Below, piece after piece: positions 1 to 10,284 of a stretch of DNA of 64,000 nucleotides. Within the stretch, counting starts at the first letter, position 1. Each line of letters opens with the position of its first letter. This DNA is from Rosa chinensis (Eukaryota; Streptophyta; Magnoliopsida; Rosales; Rosaceae). The stretch lies in NCBI RefSeq assembly GCF_002994745.2, contig NC_037088.1:65304397-65368396 (forward strand), given 5' to 3'. Made by a program: the position numbers and the translations under genes. The notes under the pieces were generated by a model. The model was given only the letters and a program-made list of their open reading frames with translations, made no database searches and was not told the origin of the DNA.

Positions 1-121
1 AAAAAAAAGAAAAATCAAGGGATAAGAAAAATAAAATCACATGCATTGAAACAGTATATAATCTTATGATCTGTACGCATATTTCATTGTTCATTACATT
101 CATGTTTGATGTTTTAGTGAC

Positions 122-313
122 AGGAAGAAGGGAATAACAACGGCAGGACATTTGGCAAACATGAAGAATATTCTAGACAACAATTTTCAAGACGAAAAAC
201 ACAATGTGCCTAAAATTCGTCGTCTATTGGGAGCTCAAAGTACCTATAAATTCTCTGTCCTTATGGCGTCTATAAGGCTGATTGTTCAAAGCATTATAGG
301 CTTCTGTTATTAG
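122..313 (+). other. Unrecognised open stretch, possible exon
   Basis: An open frame of about 63 codons follows an acceptor-like tttagtgacag and ends at a TAG. It contains no convincing start and I do not recognise the peptide. It could be the last exon of a gene that begins left of the window, or chance. There is no sign that it belongs to the CPSF100 fragment to its right, which is on the other strand. Confidence 0.2.
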
Positions 314-487
314 AACAGCAGGCCGCACAAACGATGACTGATTAATTCCATTCAAATGCCTGAAAAATTTCACAGCATGAAGCAGTTTAATCCTCTTTAT
401 AAATACTCATCACTATATACACACTTGTACAAATTTGAATTTGAATTTGAAGCACGGCAGGTAGTTGAAGTAAGAGCAAGCACTTAC

Positions 488-1103
488 TTTTCTTTTCGAC
501 GGTTGAAGTCCACAGCATATATAACATCCTCTCCATCCTTAGTTATCTTCCACACAGTTCCTCCGAACAGATGCCCAGCCACATGAGGCGAGATTACAAT
601 TCCCTGTCCTTTTCCTACAAAACCACAAATATCAACACAAACACACACGCATTCCCTCCATAAATTTCCATCCGAATCGCAACGAAAACCATACCAGTAA
701 GATGATGACGCTGAGAATTGGTGACATTTTGGAAAGCAGAATCAATATCATCCAGCGTAAACAAATCGAACTCCGAAACTTGCTGCAAACTCAACACCAA
801 CCAAACCTTCAGTCACTACTTTCTCCACACAACTGGCGTTGCATACACACCTACCTTGCGGGAGAGGTACTGATCGGCGAGGCCGAGGTGTTTCGCGGCG
901 TAGGGAAGCGCGTCGAGGTGGAATGTGTTGGGATGTGATAAGAGGACGGCGTCTACAGTGGAAGCGACTCTGCAAACACCGGAATTAGAATTAGGTCAGT
1001 GAAAAAGTGTGGAGGAGAGAATAGGAAGGAGAATGGGAGAGATTGAAGAAGAAGAAGAGAGAAGGACCTGGAGAGATGTTGGAGGAGGGAGGGGTCGAAG
1101 TGG
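488..1103 (-). pseudogene. CPSF100 (CPSF2) gene fragment with introns kept
   Basis: Four short exons can be read on the minus strand: about 1103-1068, 969-855, 782-695 and 614-488, each with GT donor and AG acceptor and all in phase. They encode pieces of the metallo-beta-lactamase region of the 100 kDa subunit of the cleavage and polyadenylation factor, which helps cut pre-mRNA 3' ends in the nucleus. Diagnostic stretches are [23 protein letters not shown] and [16 protein letters not shown]. The family protein is about 740 residues; this covers roughly residues 40-185. Exon 1 is cut at 1103 by AT-rich DNA and the exons after 488 are missing. About 20 residues are deleted in frame between LGLA and DQYLSRK, and about four more after FQNVT. 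Retained introns point to DNA-level capture or duplication, not a retrocopy. Confidence 0.85.
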
Positions 1104-1795
1104 TTTTTATTTTTATTTTTAATGATTCATTTCTACAATTGTTTTTTATTTGTTCTTGCACCACATTACTTGAATAAAACCAAACAGGTTTTATTTTTTT
1201 AATAAACTAAATTATATGAAATTGAATGAAAAATATTTTCACCTTCATAGACATTATATTAAAATTTTAAAATAGATATGATCACTTTAATTTATAAAGT
1301 GAAGTTGAATTACTGTTAGTTGCTCTTTTTAATTTTTTTATAACCGTACAACAAATTTCAGAATACATAAGAGTGTGTGATCGAACGACATGCCGACAAA
1401 AATAATGAGATCACTTTGTTTTTGTAGTAGAGATTATTAGCGCAATATGATTGATTCAGGTCAAAACAAGGATCAAGTGACTACTATATATTTTTAGCAT
1501 AGGCATTTTGCCTCACAATCATCTTACCAAATGGTTTGTAGATAAATTTATTTTTCCTCTTTATTATTAGTTTTCGAATGCGTATATTTCTTCTTATCCC
1601 ATGAATAAGTTAGACCACACTACCATGCACATAAAATTTATATGGCATGAAGAAACAAAGATGAAAATCATTAGATTCCACATGTTACCATATATTCAGG
1701 TAGTCGTATGCAAAGTAAAAAGTTAGCCACACCCGCGTCGTTCTGACCTTGATAAAAGCAATCAACCCTATTTAAGTTTACATATCATTAGGAGT
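1104..1795. other. AT-rich intergenic DNA, no gene seen
   Basis: Low-complexity AT-rich sequence between the CPSF100 fragment and the hAT-like element. I see no coding signal, structured RNA or repeat ends in it. Confidence 0.6.
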
Positions 1796-1959
1796 ATTTA
1801 AATTAGGCCTCATCAAAAAGCCTGCGGATCAAGTGGGCCGATGGAAGCCCGCCGGCCCTGAGGGCTAAAAGCCCAGCCCGGCCCGTTAAAAAGCCCGTCT
1901 CGGTGGGTAGTGGGCCGGCCCGCAAAAACCCGGCCCGGCCCGTAAAAGCCCGTAAAATA

Positions 1960-1960
1960 T

Positions 1961-2005
<45 letters not shown>

Positions 2006-2306
2006 ATATATATAAGTAGATATGTGTGTGTGTTTATAAATATATATATATAGACACATATAGATATATATTTGTGTGTTATATATATATATATATATAG
2101 ATATATATAACACACACAAATATATATATATATCTATATGTGTCTATATATATAGAGAGAGAGATATATATATATATATAGACACATATAGATATATATA
2201 TATATATATATATATTTGTGTGTGTGTTTATATATATATATATATATATATATCTATAGTGTGTGTGTGTTTATAAATATATATATATATATATGTGTGT
2301 GTGTGT

Positions 2307-2340
<34 letters not shown>

Positions 2341-2420
2341 CTATGTGTGTGTGTGGAAGTTTTTATACTTCTATATAAAATATGTGCTAATGTGCATATA
2401 TATATATATATATATAGGAT
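1960..2420. repeat. Compound (TA)n/(GT)n microsatellite
   Basis: Long runs of TG, TA and TATAGA dinucleotide-type repeat, interrupted by short unique words. All reading frames here give Tyr-Ile or Val-Cys strings and are not genes. Confidence 0.9.
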
Positions 2421-2822
2421 TTTTCTCAGGTAAGGATGTCCTTAGTTTTTCTTATGGAACGGATTTACTGTTTTCACCCACTTTCCGATCACATTTTCAC
2501 ATCTTAACCGTTCAGTTTTTAGGTCCTAATGTATGGATCATCTCTGCAAAATTTCAGCCAATTTGGTGATCGTTAAGGCGTCCAAAACTGCAATTTACAC
2601 GAACGAACCGAATCTGTCGAACCGGAACCGTTCGTTTACATTGTTGTAATTTGCAGTTTTGGATGCCTTAATGATCACCAATTTGGCTGAAATTTTGCAG
2701 AGGTTATCTATACATTAGGACCTAAAAACTGAACGGTTAAGATGTGAAAATTTAATCGGAAAGTGGGTGAAAACCGGAAATTCGTACCTAAGAAAAACTA
2801 AGGACATCCTTAGTGTAGCCGG
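2418..2822. repeat. Foldback (long inverted repeat) MITE
   Basis: Two arms of about 180 bp are near-perfect reverse complements around a centre near 2617. The left arm begins near TAAGGATGTCCTTAG and the right arm ends CTAAGGACATCCTTA. Both sides are (TA)n, so the element appears to have inserted into a TA microsatellite. It has no coding capacity. Confidence 0.75.
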
Positions 2823-2869
2823 ACTGTATATATATATATATATATATATATATTCTACATATCGGTTGA

Positions 2870-3480
2870 CTAATCCGATCGGATTCGAAAATATGGTGAA
2901 ATTGGCTAAATTTTTTACCACACTCATAATTTATTGTAATAAACTCATCCAACGGTCGGTTTTTCCTTTTTCTTTGAATTGATAGGGGTTGCTCTTTGGA
3001 GTGTATGATATATAAATATAGGTTTATAAGAGTAACTACGTTTGACCTAGTTGATCGAATTCGAAACGAGAACCAAATTGGCTGGATTTTCTACAACCAC
3101 CATAAAACATTACAATCTCTCCATCGAGCGGTTGGTTTCTCCGAATTCATTTTCCACTTCATGGTTGCTTTAGAATGAACTTAAACAATTTAAATGCAAT
3201 GTATAAGTCATACAACTTTAGGAATAAAATTGGTATAGTCCAATGTGTTTGTAATTAAAATTAATTTTTTTATCTTATGTCCACGCACATCCATCGATGG
3301 AATATATACAAATGCGATGTGAAAAAATAAGTACGTTTTGCGGTTGTCACGCCATCGGTCAACCAATAAAACATATAAGTGACTACGGTTGACCAATCTG
3401 ATCGGATTCGAAAATATGGTGAAATTGGCTAAATTTTTTACCACACTCATAATTTATTGTAATAAACTCATCAAACGGTC
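2870..3480. repeat. 523 bp unit, one full copy plus flanks
   Basis: The word tttattgtaataaactcat recurs at 2930 and 3453, and the sequence between matches the units at 51322-52900. An open frame of 60-80 codons on the minus strand recurs in every unit, but it simply follows the repeat and I do not call it a gene. Confidence 0.8.
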
Positions 3481-3918
3481 GGTTTTTACATTTTCTTTGA
3501 ATTGATAGGGGTTGCTCTTTGAAGTGTATGATATATAAATATAGATTTATAAAAAATTAGTGTCTTTAAAAATTTATTTATCAATAAATTAGTATCTATA
3601 TATAAATATAGATTTTTTTGGTAAAATATAGTTATATAAATATGTTATCTTTGGTTGTATTTGATCATTATCCATTGAATTTCCAAAGCTTGATTAAAAA
3701 ATAAAAACTTGTGTCTTTAAATATTTATTTATAAATAAAGCCCGCAAGGCCCGGCCCGAAAAAGCCCGCAAGGCCCGCTTTATATGGACGGGCTTGGATC
3801 CTTTGATTTTTAATAAAGCCCGACCCGCAGTTATTTAAAAATATAGCAAGGCCCGGCCCGGCCCGACCCGGCCCATTGACGACCCCTAATCTAAATCTTG
3901 ATGAATCATTTCCCCCAT

Positions 3919-4126
3919 TGTTAAAAAGTATTGACTTACTTTATAGAGAGTAAGAAACGTATAAAGAGAGATGAAGGGAAAAATAGAGAAGTATATTATT
4001 CAGTCTTAGAGGCCTCCCTTATATAGAGGTAGGGTTTACATGATAAGTGTTTAAACTATTGATATATTACATGTAGGTCCCTAACTAATAACGTGGACAG
4101 CCACATAAGAAATAATATTTACAACA
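3919..4126 (-). repeat. 3' LTR of the copia element
   Basis: 208 bp with TG...CA ends. On the minus strand a CTATATAAG TATA box lies near 4017-4027. A purine-rich tract CAAGGGGGAG (plus-strand complement 4127-4136) abuts it and is the likely plus-strand primer. Confidence 0.9.
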
Positions 4127-4269
4127 CTCCCCCTTGGATGTCCACCCATTGATGATGGTATTGGACGCGTTTATTGTTGCCTCGTTAAAAACCTTGCCAG
4201 GTAACAAAAACCCAGTAGGATAAAAATAACCCTGGTCGAAGGACAAAAAGAGCACAACGCGCATATGTC

Positions 4270-6504
4270 CTAGGTAGCATGTTTCTTGATGCTCCCCCTG
4301 ATTGCAATCTCCCCCTGATCTTTGCATGCGTCGCTTGATAGCTTCGAGAGTCGTCTCAATCCGATCCCTTCCACTAACCTCTGGAAAGTACACTTAGGTA
4401 GAGATTTGGTGAATAAATCAGCCAAGTTTTCGTCGGATCGAATTTGCTTCACTGCAATTTCTTGATTCTTTTGAAGCTCATGAGTGTGAAAGAACTTTGG
4501 CGCGATATGCTTAGTCTTGTCACCTTTGATGAATCCTTCTTTAATCTGAGCAATACAAGCAGTATTGTCTTCATACATGACTGTTGGTTTGTCAGTTACT
4601 GAAGGTAAATCACAGGTGCTTCGAATGTGGCGAATCATGGATCTTAACCAAAAACATTCTCGGCCAGCCTCATATAAAGCAATTATTTCTGAATGATTAA
4701 AGGAAGTTGCCACGAGTGTTTGCTTAGATGATCGCCATGAAATTGCTGTGTCTCCACAAGTAAAAACATATCCTGTTTGAGAGCGACCTCTATGCGGATC
4801 AGAGAGATATCCTACATCAGCATATCCAACAATCGTGAGATTATCAACAGATTTATTTGTGTAGAATAAACCCATATATGTTGTACCACGAAGGTAGCGT
4901 AAAATGTCTTTTACGCCTTTCCAATGGCGTGATGTTGGAGCAAAGCTATATATTGCCAATACACTAACTGCAAATGCAATGTCTGGTCTTGTACATTGTG
5001 CCAAATAAAGTAGGGCACCAATAGCACTAAGATATGGTACTTCTGGACCAAGGATAATTTCGTCATCTTGTCTTGGACGAAATGGATCTTTCATAGTGTC
5101 AAGACTCCGAACAACCATTGGGGTACTCAGTGGGTGAGCCTTTTCCATACCAAATCTCTTCAGAATTTTTTCTGTATAAGCAGATTGATGGACAAGAATC
5201 CCACTATCCAAATGCTCAATTTGCAGCCCAAGGCAATACCTTGTTTTTCCAAGGTCTTTCATTTCAAATTCTTTCTTTAAATATTCAGCAGTTTTTTCAA
5301 GTTCTGAAGAATTTCCAATCAGATTCATGTCATCGACATAAACTGCGACTATTGCAAAACCAGAATTTGATTTCTTAATGAACACGCAAGGACATATAGG
5401 ATCATTGACATATCCTTCCTTAAGTAGATACTCACTGAGGCGGTTGTACCACATTCGTCCAGATTGCTTCAATCCATATAAGGATCGTCTCAGTTTGATT
5501 GAGTACATACTGCGTGGTTTTGTAGTTGCTTCAGGCAACCTAAGTCCTTCTGGGACTTTCATGTAGATATCAGTATCTAACTCACCGTATAGGTATGCAG
5601 TAACAACATCCATAAGTTGCATATCAAGTTTTTCTGAAACTACTAAACTTATTAGATAGCGGAATGTGATAGCATCCATTACGGGAGAATATGTTTCCTC
5701 ATAATCTATCCCAAGCCTTTTTGAAAAACCTTGCGCAACAAGTCGCGCCTTATATCTTGCAATCTCATTTTTCTCATTACGCTTTCTCACAAATACCCAT
5801 TTATATCCAACCGGTTTGACATTGGGTGGTGTTTGGACAACACGTCCGAAAACACTGCGTTTTTCTAGAGAATTTAGTTCAGTTTGGATTGCATCTTTCC
5901 ATTTGAGCCAGTCATGTCTCTGTCTACATTCATTAACAGAGCGAGGTTCAGTGTCATCGCCTTTTATTATTTCAGTAGCTACTGCGAATGAGAATATATT
6001 GTCTATGATCATATCTCTACGATCCCACAACTCATTGGTGTACACGTAGTTTACAGAAATTTCCTTATTTTCAGGTACCTGAGCCTCTTCATGGGCTGGT
6101 GTCTCACCGATGTCATTTTCCTCTTCTGTAGTCACAGAATCATGAATTGTGGATCGGACATTAATGTCTTGCCCAATATTCTCTTCAGGGGCGATTTCAT
6201 TAGGATTCAGATGTGCCTTTGTTTTCCTCTTTCTAGGAACTGAATCTTTTGAACCTACAGGTCTGCCACGCTTCAGGCGTGCAGTAGATGGCTCATTGGC
6301 CGCCACATTATTTTGTCCAATTTGGACATTAATTCTTGCCGGTGCATTTATTGCTGGGATATGTGATCTTGTCACTTTTGCTGTGTCAGTGAATGCATCA
6401 GGCATTGCGTTAGCAATACTTTGAAGGTGCAGAATCCTTCGTACTTCAATTTCACTTTCTTTAGTACGAGGGTCAAGATGAGATATAGTGGGTACAGTCC
6501 ACAT
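4270..6504 (-). CDS. Copia reverse transcriptase and RNase H
   Basis: This open frame of about 744 codons is the C-terminal half of a copia polyprotein. It starts in the linker after integrase, then shows the reverse transcriptase opening (VGYKWVFVRKRN, YKARLVAQG, IDYEETYSPV), the catalytic YVDD in VAVYVDDMNLIG, the LGLQIEH and SIGALLYLAQ-like regions and the RNase H domain (YADVGYLSDP, ALYEAGRECFWL, LADLFTKSLPK). It would copy the element RNA into cDNA in cytoplasmic particles. The frame is open throughout, which fits a young insertion, but it is separated from the integrase frame by a break near 6504 and has no normal start. The last residues run past the usual polyprotein end. Confidence 0.9.
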   Translation of the reverse strand: MWTVPTISHLDPRTKESEIEVRRILHLQSIANAMPDAFTDTAKVTRSHIPAINAPARINVQIGQNNVAANEPSTARLKRGRPVGSKDSVPRKRKTKAHLNPNEIAPEENIGQDINVRSTIHDSVTTEEENDIGETPAHEEAQVPENKEISVNYVYTNELWDRRDMIIDNIFSFAVATEIIKGDDTEPRSVNECRQRHDWLKWKDAIQTELNSLEKRSVFGRVVQTPPNVKPVGYKWVFVRKRNEKNEIARYKARLVAQGFSKRLGIDYEETYSPVMDAITFRYLISLVVSEKLDMQLMDVVTAYLYGELDTDIYMKVPEGLRLPEATTKPRSMYSIKLRRSLYGLKQSGRMWYNRLSEYLLKEGYVNDPICPCVFIKKSNSGFAIVAVYVDDMNLIGNSSELEKTAEYLKKEFEMKDLGKTRYCLGLQIEHLDSGILVHQSAYTEKILKRFGMEKAHPLSTPMVVRSLDTMKDPFRPRQDDEIILGPEVPYLSAIGALLYLAQCTRPDIAFAVSVLAIYSFAPTSRHWKGVKDILRYLRGTTYMGLFYTNKSVDNLTIVGYADVGYLSDPHRGRSQTGYVFTCGDTAISWRSSKQTLVATSFNHSEIIALYEAGRECFWLRSMIRHIRSTCDLPSVTDKPTVMYEDNTACIAQIKEGFIKGDKTKHIAPKFFHTHELQKNQEIAVKQIRSDENLADLFTKSLPKCTFQRLVEGIGLRRLSKLSSDACKDQGEIAIRGSIKKHAT

Positions 6505-7172
6505 TAATTCACGACGTTCATTTGGAACAGTCTTATCTCCCCTAACGGCGGGAATATTGTCTCATCAAAATGGCAATCTGCAAACCGTGCGGTGAAGGTA
6601 TCACCCGTCATGGGTTCTAAATACCGAATAATGGATGGTAAATCAAAACCAATGTAGATTCCCAATCGACGTTGAGGGCCCATTTTTGTTCGTTGTGGCG
6701 GTGCAATAGGCACATAAACAGCACAACCAAATGTTCGAAGATGGGAGATATTGGGCTGGCTCCCAGAAACAAGTTGTAATGGGGAATATTGATGGTTGGC
6801 TATGGGCCTCAACCGAATTAAAGCTGCTGCATGCAAAATTGCATGTCCCCATGCAGAAACTGGCATCTTTGTTTTCATTAGCAAAGTGCGAGCTATTATT
6901 TGAAGTCTCTTAATAAGAGCTTCTGCCAAACCATTTTGTGTATGAACATGAGGAACTGAATGTTCAATTTCAATTCCCATAGACATGCAATAATCATCAA
7001 ACGTTTGAGATGTAAATTCACCAGCATTGTCTAAACGAATGGACTTGATAGAGTAGTCCGGGAATTGAGCTCGTAATTTAATTATCTGAGCAAGTAGTTT
7101 GGCAAATGCCACATTACAGGTAGACAAGAGGCAAACATGTGACCATCTTGTAGAGGCATCAACTAGGACCAT
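6504..7172 (-). pseudogene. Copia integrase, N-terminally deleted and frameshifted
   Basis: About 222 codons of the integrase catalytic core: RWSHVCLLS, the conserved SIRLDNAGEFTS and the HTQNGLAEALIKR region, followed by the typical WGHAILHAAALIRLRP and HLRTFGCAVYVPI. The enzyme would insert cDNA into the chromosome. The zinc-binding HHCC part before it is missing, because the internal deletion joins gag to the middle of the core near 7185. At the right-hand end of the protein the frame breaks before the reverse transcriptase frame. Confidence 0.88.
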
Positions 7173-7348
7173 AAAATATCGAAATGGTCCACAAGATGGG
7201 TCAATAGGTTTTGGGCTTCGAGATGAATCTCTGCATCAAGGGCCCAAGACAGGTAGTTCTTGCCAGAGGTGTCAAGGGCGACAAAATCCAATTTTGCCAA
7301 ATTCGTCATCTTCCTGCCACAATGAAGATGAGGTATGTTAGGATCCAT
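7163..7348 (-). pseudogene. Copia gag N-terminal remnant
   Basis: An ATG at 7348 opens 61 codons with the copia Gag opening KLDFVALDTSGKNYLSWALD, then stops. A normal gag is several hundred codons. What follows is integrase, so the deletion removed nearly all of gag and the protease. The start sits only about 10 nt after the hairpin array in the leader. Confidence 0.8.
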
Positions 7349-7356
7349 GTATAGTG

Positions 7357-7577
7357 TTAGAACTACAGGTTCTTAACAAATAAGTAATCAATATCGAAAC
7401 TTCAGGTTCGAAAAAAAATGAACATTGGATCGCAATTATATACACGAAGCTTCAGGTTCGTGGTCTTATGATTAGAACTTCAGGTTCTAAAATTTCGTAT
7501 TTTTGAACTTCGGGTTCAAACGGATATGTACTCGAAACTTCTGGCTCGAGTAGCAGTAGTGAAACTTCAGGTTCACT
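7357..7577 (-). promoter_or_regulatory. Seven-hairpin array in the copia leader
   Basis: Seven short inverted repeats in 220 bp share the minus-strand core CCTGAAG (variants CCAGAAG, CCCGAAG, CCTGTAG) but have different stems. Stem arms on the plus strand are about 7359-7363/7369-7373, 7394-7398/7407-7411, 7443-7448/7457-7462, 7472-7478/7484-7490, 7502-7508/7514-7520, 7529-7535/7546-7552 and 7558-7563/7572-7577. Outer stem bases change on both sides together, for example CACGAA with TTCGTG, TTTGAAC with GTTCAAA, TACTCGA with TCGAGTA. The array ends just upstream of the gag ATG. A role in RNA dimerisation, packaging or translation is inference. Confidence 0.75.
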
Positions 7578-7589
7578 TGTATTATGAAT

Positions 7590-7706
7590 ATTAAATATGC
7601 TTAATTGATAAAACATATAAGATAAATTTAATTAAATAAATATCAGATATGCGATAAGGAATGAAACAGCAAAGATATATCCATTATGTTAACAACATAT
7701 ACCTCA

Positions 7707-7737
<31 letters not shown>

Positions 7738-8192
7738 GTATACAGGAACGTGCGATTAGATAATCATATGAAACCATGTATATATATTAATGAAGAAGGA
7801 ACAGAAGAAGCAATATAAACGAAGAAGATATCGCAACAACCATATTAAACTATATATAATTGATATAGATTATAATTATCATCTCTGATGGCACGGCTAT
7901 TATATCAATTATAAACGAAGAAGCACATTCTGATGGCACGGCTAATATGATATTAGGGTTTACATGATATTAAACTATAAACTCTATAATTAAACTATTG
8001 ATTATAATTGATATGATGTCGTATATCTCCATAAACCCTAATATGCATAATATAAACCCTAATATGCATAATTGATATAGATTATAAATAAACTCATAGA
8101 TCATGAGTTATAGTTAAGAGCAACAACGTTGCACTATAAACTCGTAGATCATCATAGAGTTTTAAGAAAAATAGCAGAGCGTGCTGATAACG
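7590..8192 (-). other. Rest of copia 5' leader and primer-binding region
   Basis: AT-rich untranslated leader with duplicated words around ctgatggcacggctat and aaaccctaatatgcata. Next to the 5' LTR the minus strand reads CGTTATCAGCACG, the position of the primer-binding site. No reading frame of note. Confidence 0.6.
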
Positions 8193-8400
8193 TGTTAAAA
8201 AGTATTGACTTACTTTGTAGAGAGTAAAAAACGTATAGAGAGAGATGAAGGGAAAAATAGAGAAGTATATTATTCAGTCTTAGAGGCCTCCCTTATATAG
8301 AGGTAGGGTTTACATGATAAGTGTTTAAACTATTGATATATTACATGTAGGTCCCTAACTAATAACGTGGACAGCCACATAAGAAATAATATTTACAACA
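8193..8400 (-). repeat. 5' LTR of the copia element
   Basis: 208 bp, almost identical to 3919-4126, with the same TATA box and TG...CA ends; followed by the target duplication CCCAT. Confidence 0.92.
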
Positions 8401-8401
8401 C

Positions 8402-8520
<119 letters not shown>

Positions 8521-9634
8521 CCCCCTTCCAATGAAGGATACCTATTTTTGGCCAACTTGAGGGATAGGCTCCCAGCCCTGGGATCAGGTTTAATGAGCTT
8601 GGACGGCTCAGATCGTAAACAGTGATAAATAGTGATTTAACCTTATCTAACCCCAATTCCTGAACACGGGCGCGAAAAGGGATCCTCAATTCTTTCGATT
8701 TGGCGCTCAGAGAAGATCGGGAAGCGAAGTGAGAGAATGATCAAACAGTCCACTCAAGAGAGAGATAGAGAGCGTCGAAGAAACAAAGGCTTGTGGTATC
8801 TTGATGTTTACTTTCTAAGACAAATCTGGTATGGCTCTTCTTCTGCTATGGTATTTCACTATTTCTTTTCAATTATGTACAAGGACCTCTGTTCTGATGC
8901 TTGTTTGATGCTCAATTTTATGGGTTTATCCACATTTGTTATTTTGTTGTTCTAATTTTTGTCATCAATTCACTCTTTATCTTTGATTGTCTATTTGAAA
9001 AGAATTAAACTTTTTGAGTTTATATGGGAATTTGATTTGATTAATATGGAGGACCTGAAACTCTCTGGCTTTTGTATGTTTTAATCGCTGAAGTTCTGTG
9101 CTATGAGCTTATGCTCGAAACAAGTTCTAAAAGATCACAGACTTGAAAATACAAATGTTAAATCAGGCCCTTTTGTTTCTCAGAAGGATACGTTTGGTGA
9201 TGTTTTATAAAGATTTTGTCCTTGTATTTTTCTTATAATTTGCAGATGGTAATGTTTATGTGTTTCTTCCTGCTTGAACACTATAGTTAGCATGAATTTC
9301 TTGATGTTCTGTTCATCTGCGATTTTGTCTTTATATACTGAATAATCACTGGTCCTGATTTTGTAGAGTTAATATGTCCTTATATCATATATGATGCTCA
9401 AGAGGTCTACCTTTTGCTTCTTAAAGTTATTTATCAAATAGGACCTTCATTTAAGCTGATCCCATGCCCGACTCACCTCTTGTCTGATAACCAGTAATGA
9501 AGATCCATGAAGTTATGGACGAGAAAGAATCAACTAGGACATATTTATAATTGTTATATGTGCCTTTATTTCTCTTTTAAAACAAACTGTAATGGTGATG
9601 TCTTTCACTCTTTCTCCATGTAGCTTTGCAGCTC

Positions 9635-9855
9635 ATTGAAAATGATGTGGTTGCTGCATTGAAAATGATGTGGTTGCTGCAATTGGCCCACAGTATTTTC
9701 AATTCTGTGATCTTTTAACATTTGTATTTAACTTTTTAGTCCTGCTGCATGTGTTTAGTTTCATGACTTTGCATTCATCAATTTGAAAACGGCTTTGCAT
9801 TCATTTGAAAATGGCTTTGCATTCATTCATTTAAAATTGGCTTTGCATTCATTAG
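9635..9855. repeat. Two short minisatellites
   Basis: A 25 bp word with cattgaaaatgatgtggttg is duplicated near 9637-9682, and ggctttgcattcat recurs four times at 22-26 bp spacing in 9767-9855. Confidence 0.7.
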
Positions 9856-9957
9856 TTTAACGAAAACTTTTAGTTTTCCTATATGTGTTGTGGCATTCTG
9901 TAATTGATAGAAGAGCTGAAGATATGACAGATAATAAGATGGTTGTACCTGCAAAAA

Positions 9958-10284
9958 ATGGAGACTAATGGGATTATTGTACCTACGGAAATGGAAACTG
10001 AACCTATTCAAGCTATCCCTCCGTCAGAAGAAAATGTCTCTACTTCAGCTTTCTATCCTCAAATAAGGAATGAGCTTAAACCCTTCAAGGGTCAGCAATT
10101 TAAAACATGGGAAGAGGCACATGTTTTTTATACCAAATATGCACCTGCAGCTGGGTTTGTTGTACGAATTGGTTCCAGTAAAAGGAGCAGAGCAATTAAT
10201 GAGTTTATAAGGAAAGAGTTTTTTTGCAATAGACAAGGAAATAGTCCGATTGAATTGACAGAGAATAAATTAAAGCTCCTTATG
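9958..10284 (+). CDS. FAR1 DNA-binding domain exon (FHY3/FAR1 family)
   Basis: From the ATG at 9958 about 109 codons run to a GT donor at 10285. After a 40-residue acidic, Ser/Pro-rich lead comes the N-terminal FAR1 zinc-finger region: FKTWEEAHVFYTKYAPAAGF, VVRIGSSKRSR and the KEFFCNRQG cysteine. Full FAR1/FHY3 proteins are light-signalling transcription factors of 500-800 residues with a MULE transposase core and a SWIM finger. Neither is visible downstream, and the frame closes soon after the donor. So this is either exon 1 of a degraded gene or a stand-alone FAR1 fragment inside the TIR element. I chose 9958 because upstream frames close. Confidence 0.7.

Larger units (their letters stand above)
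1804..3888. mobile_element. hAT-like non-autonomous transposon
   Basis: The right end reads GACCCCTA preceded by many copies of GGCCCGGCCCG. The left end starts TAGGCCTCATCAA and is also followed by GGCCCGGCCC-rich sequence, so the termini form imperfect inverted repeats with GC-rich subterminal repeats, as in plant hAT elements. The flanks ATTTAAAT (1796-1803) and ATCTAAAT (3889-3896) match at 7 of 8 bases, the length hAT elements duplicate. No transposase is present. Inside are AT/GT microsatellites, a foldback element and one full copy of a 523 bp unit that is amplified in the related element ending at 53342. Confidence 0.7.

Noticed and set aside
1886..2569. Long open frames in both strands rich in Tyr, Ile, Val, Cys, Thr and His
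   Set aside because: They are translations of dinucleotide microsatellites and have no independent coding signal. The same applies at 8355-8689.
4085..6424. Plus-strand and alternative-frame open reading frames across the copia pol region
   Set aside because: They are shadows of the reverse transcriptase frame on the minus strand, which has the catalytic motifs.
7357..7577. CRISPR-like array of short repeats
   Set aside because: The repeats are short hairpins with variable stems, unequal spacing and a plant retrotransposon context. There are no cas genes.
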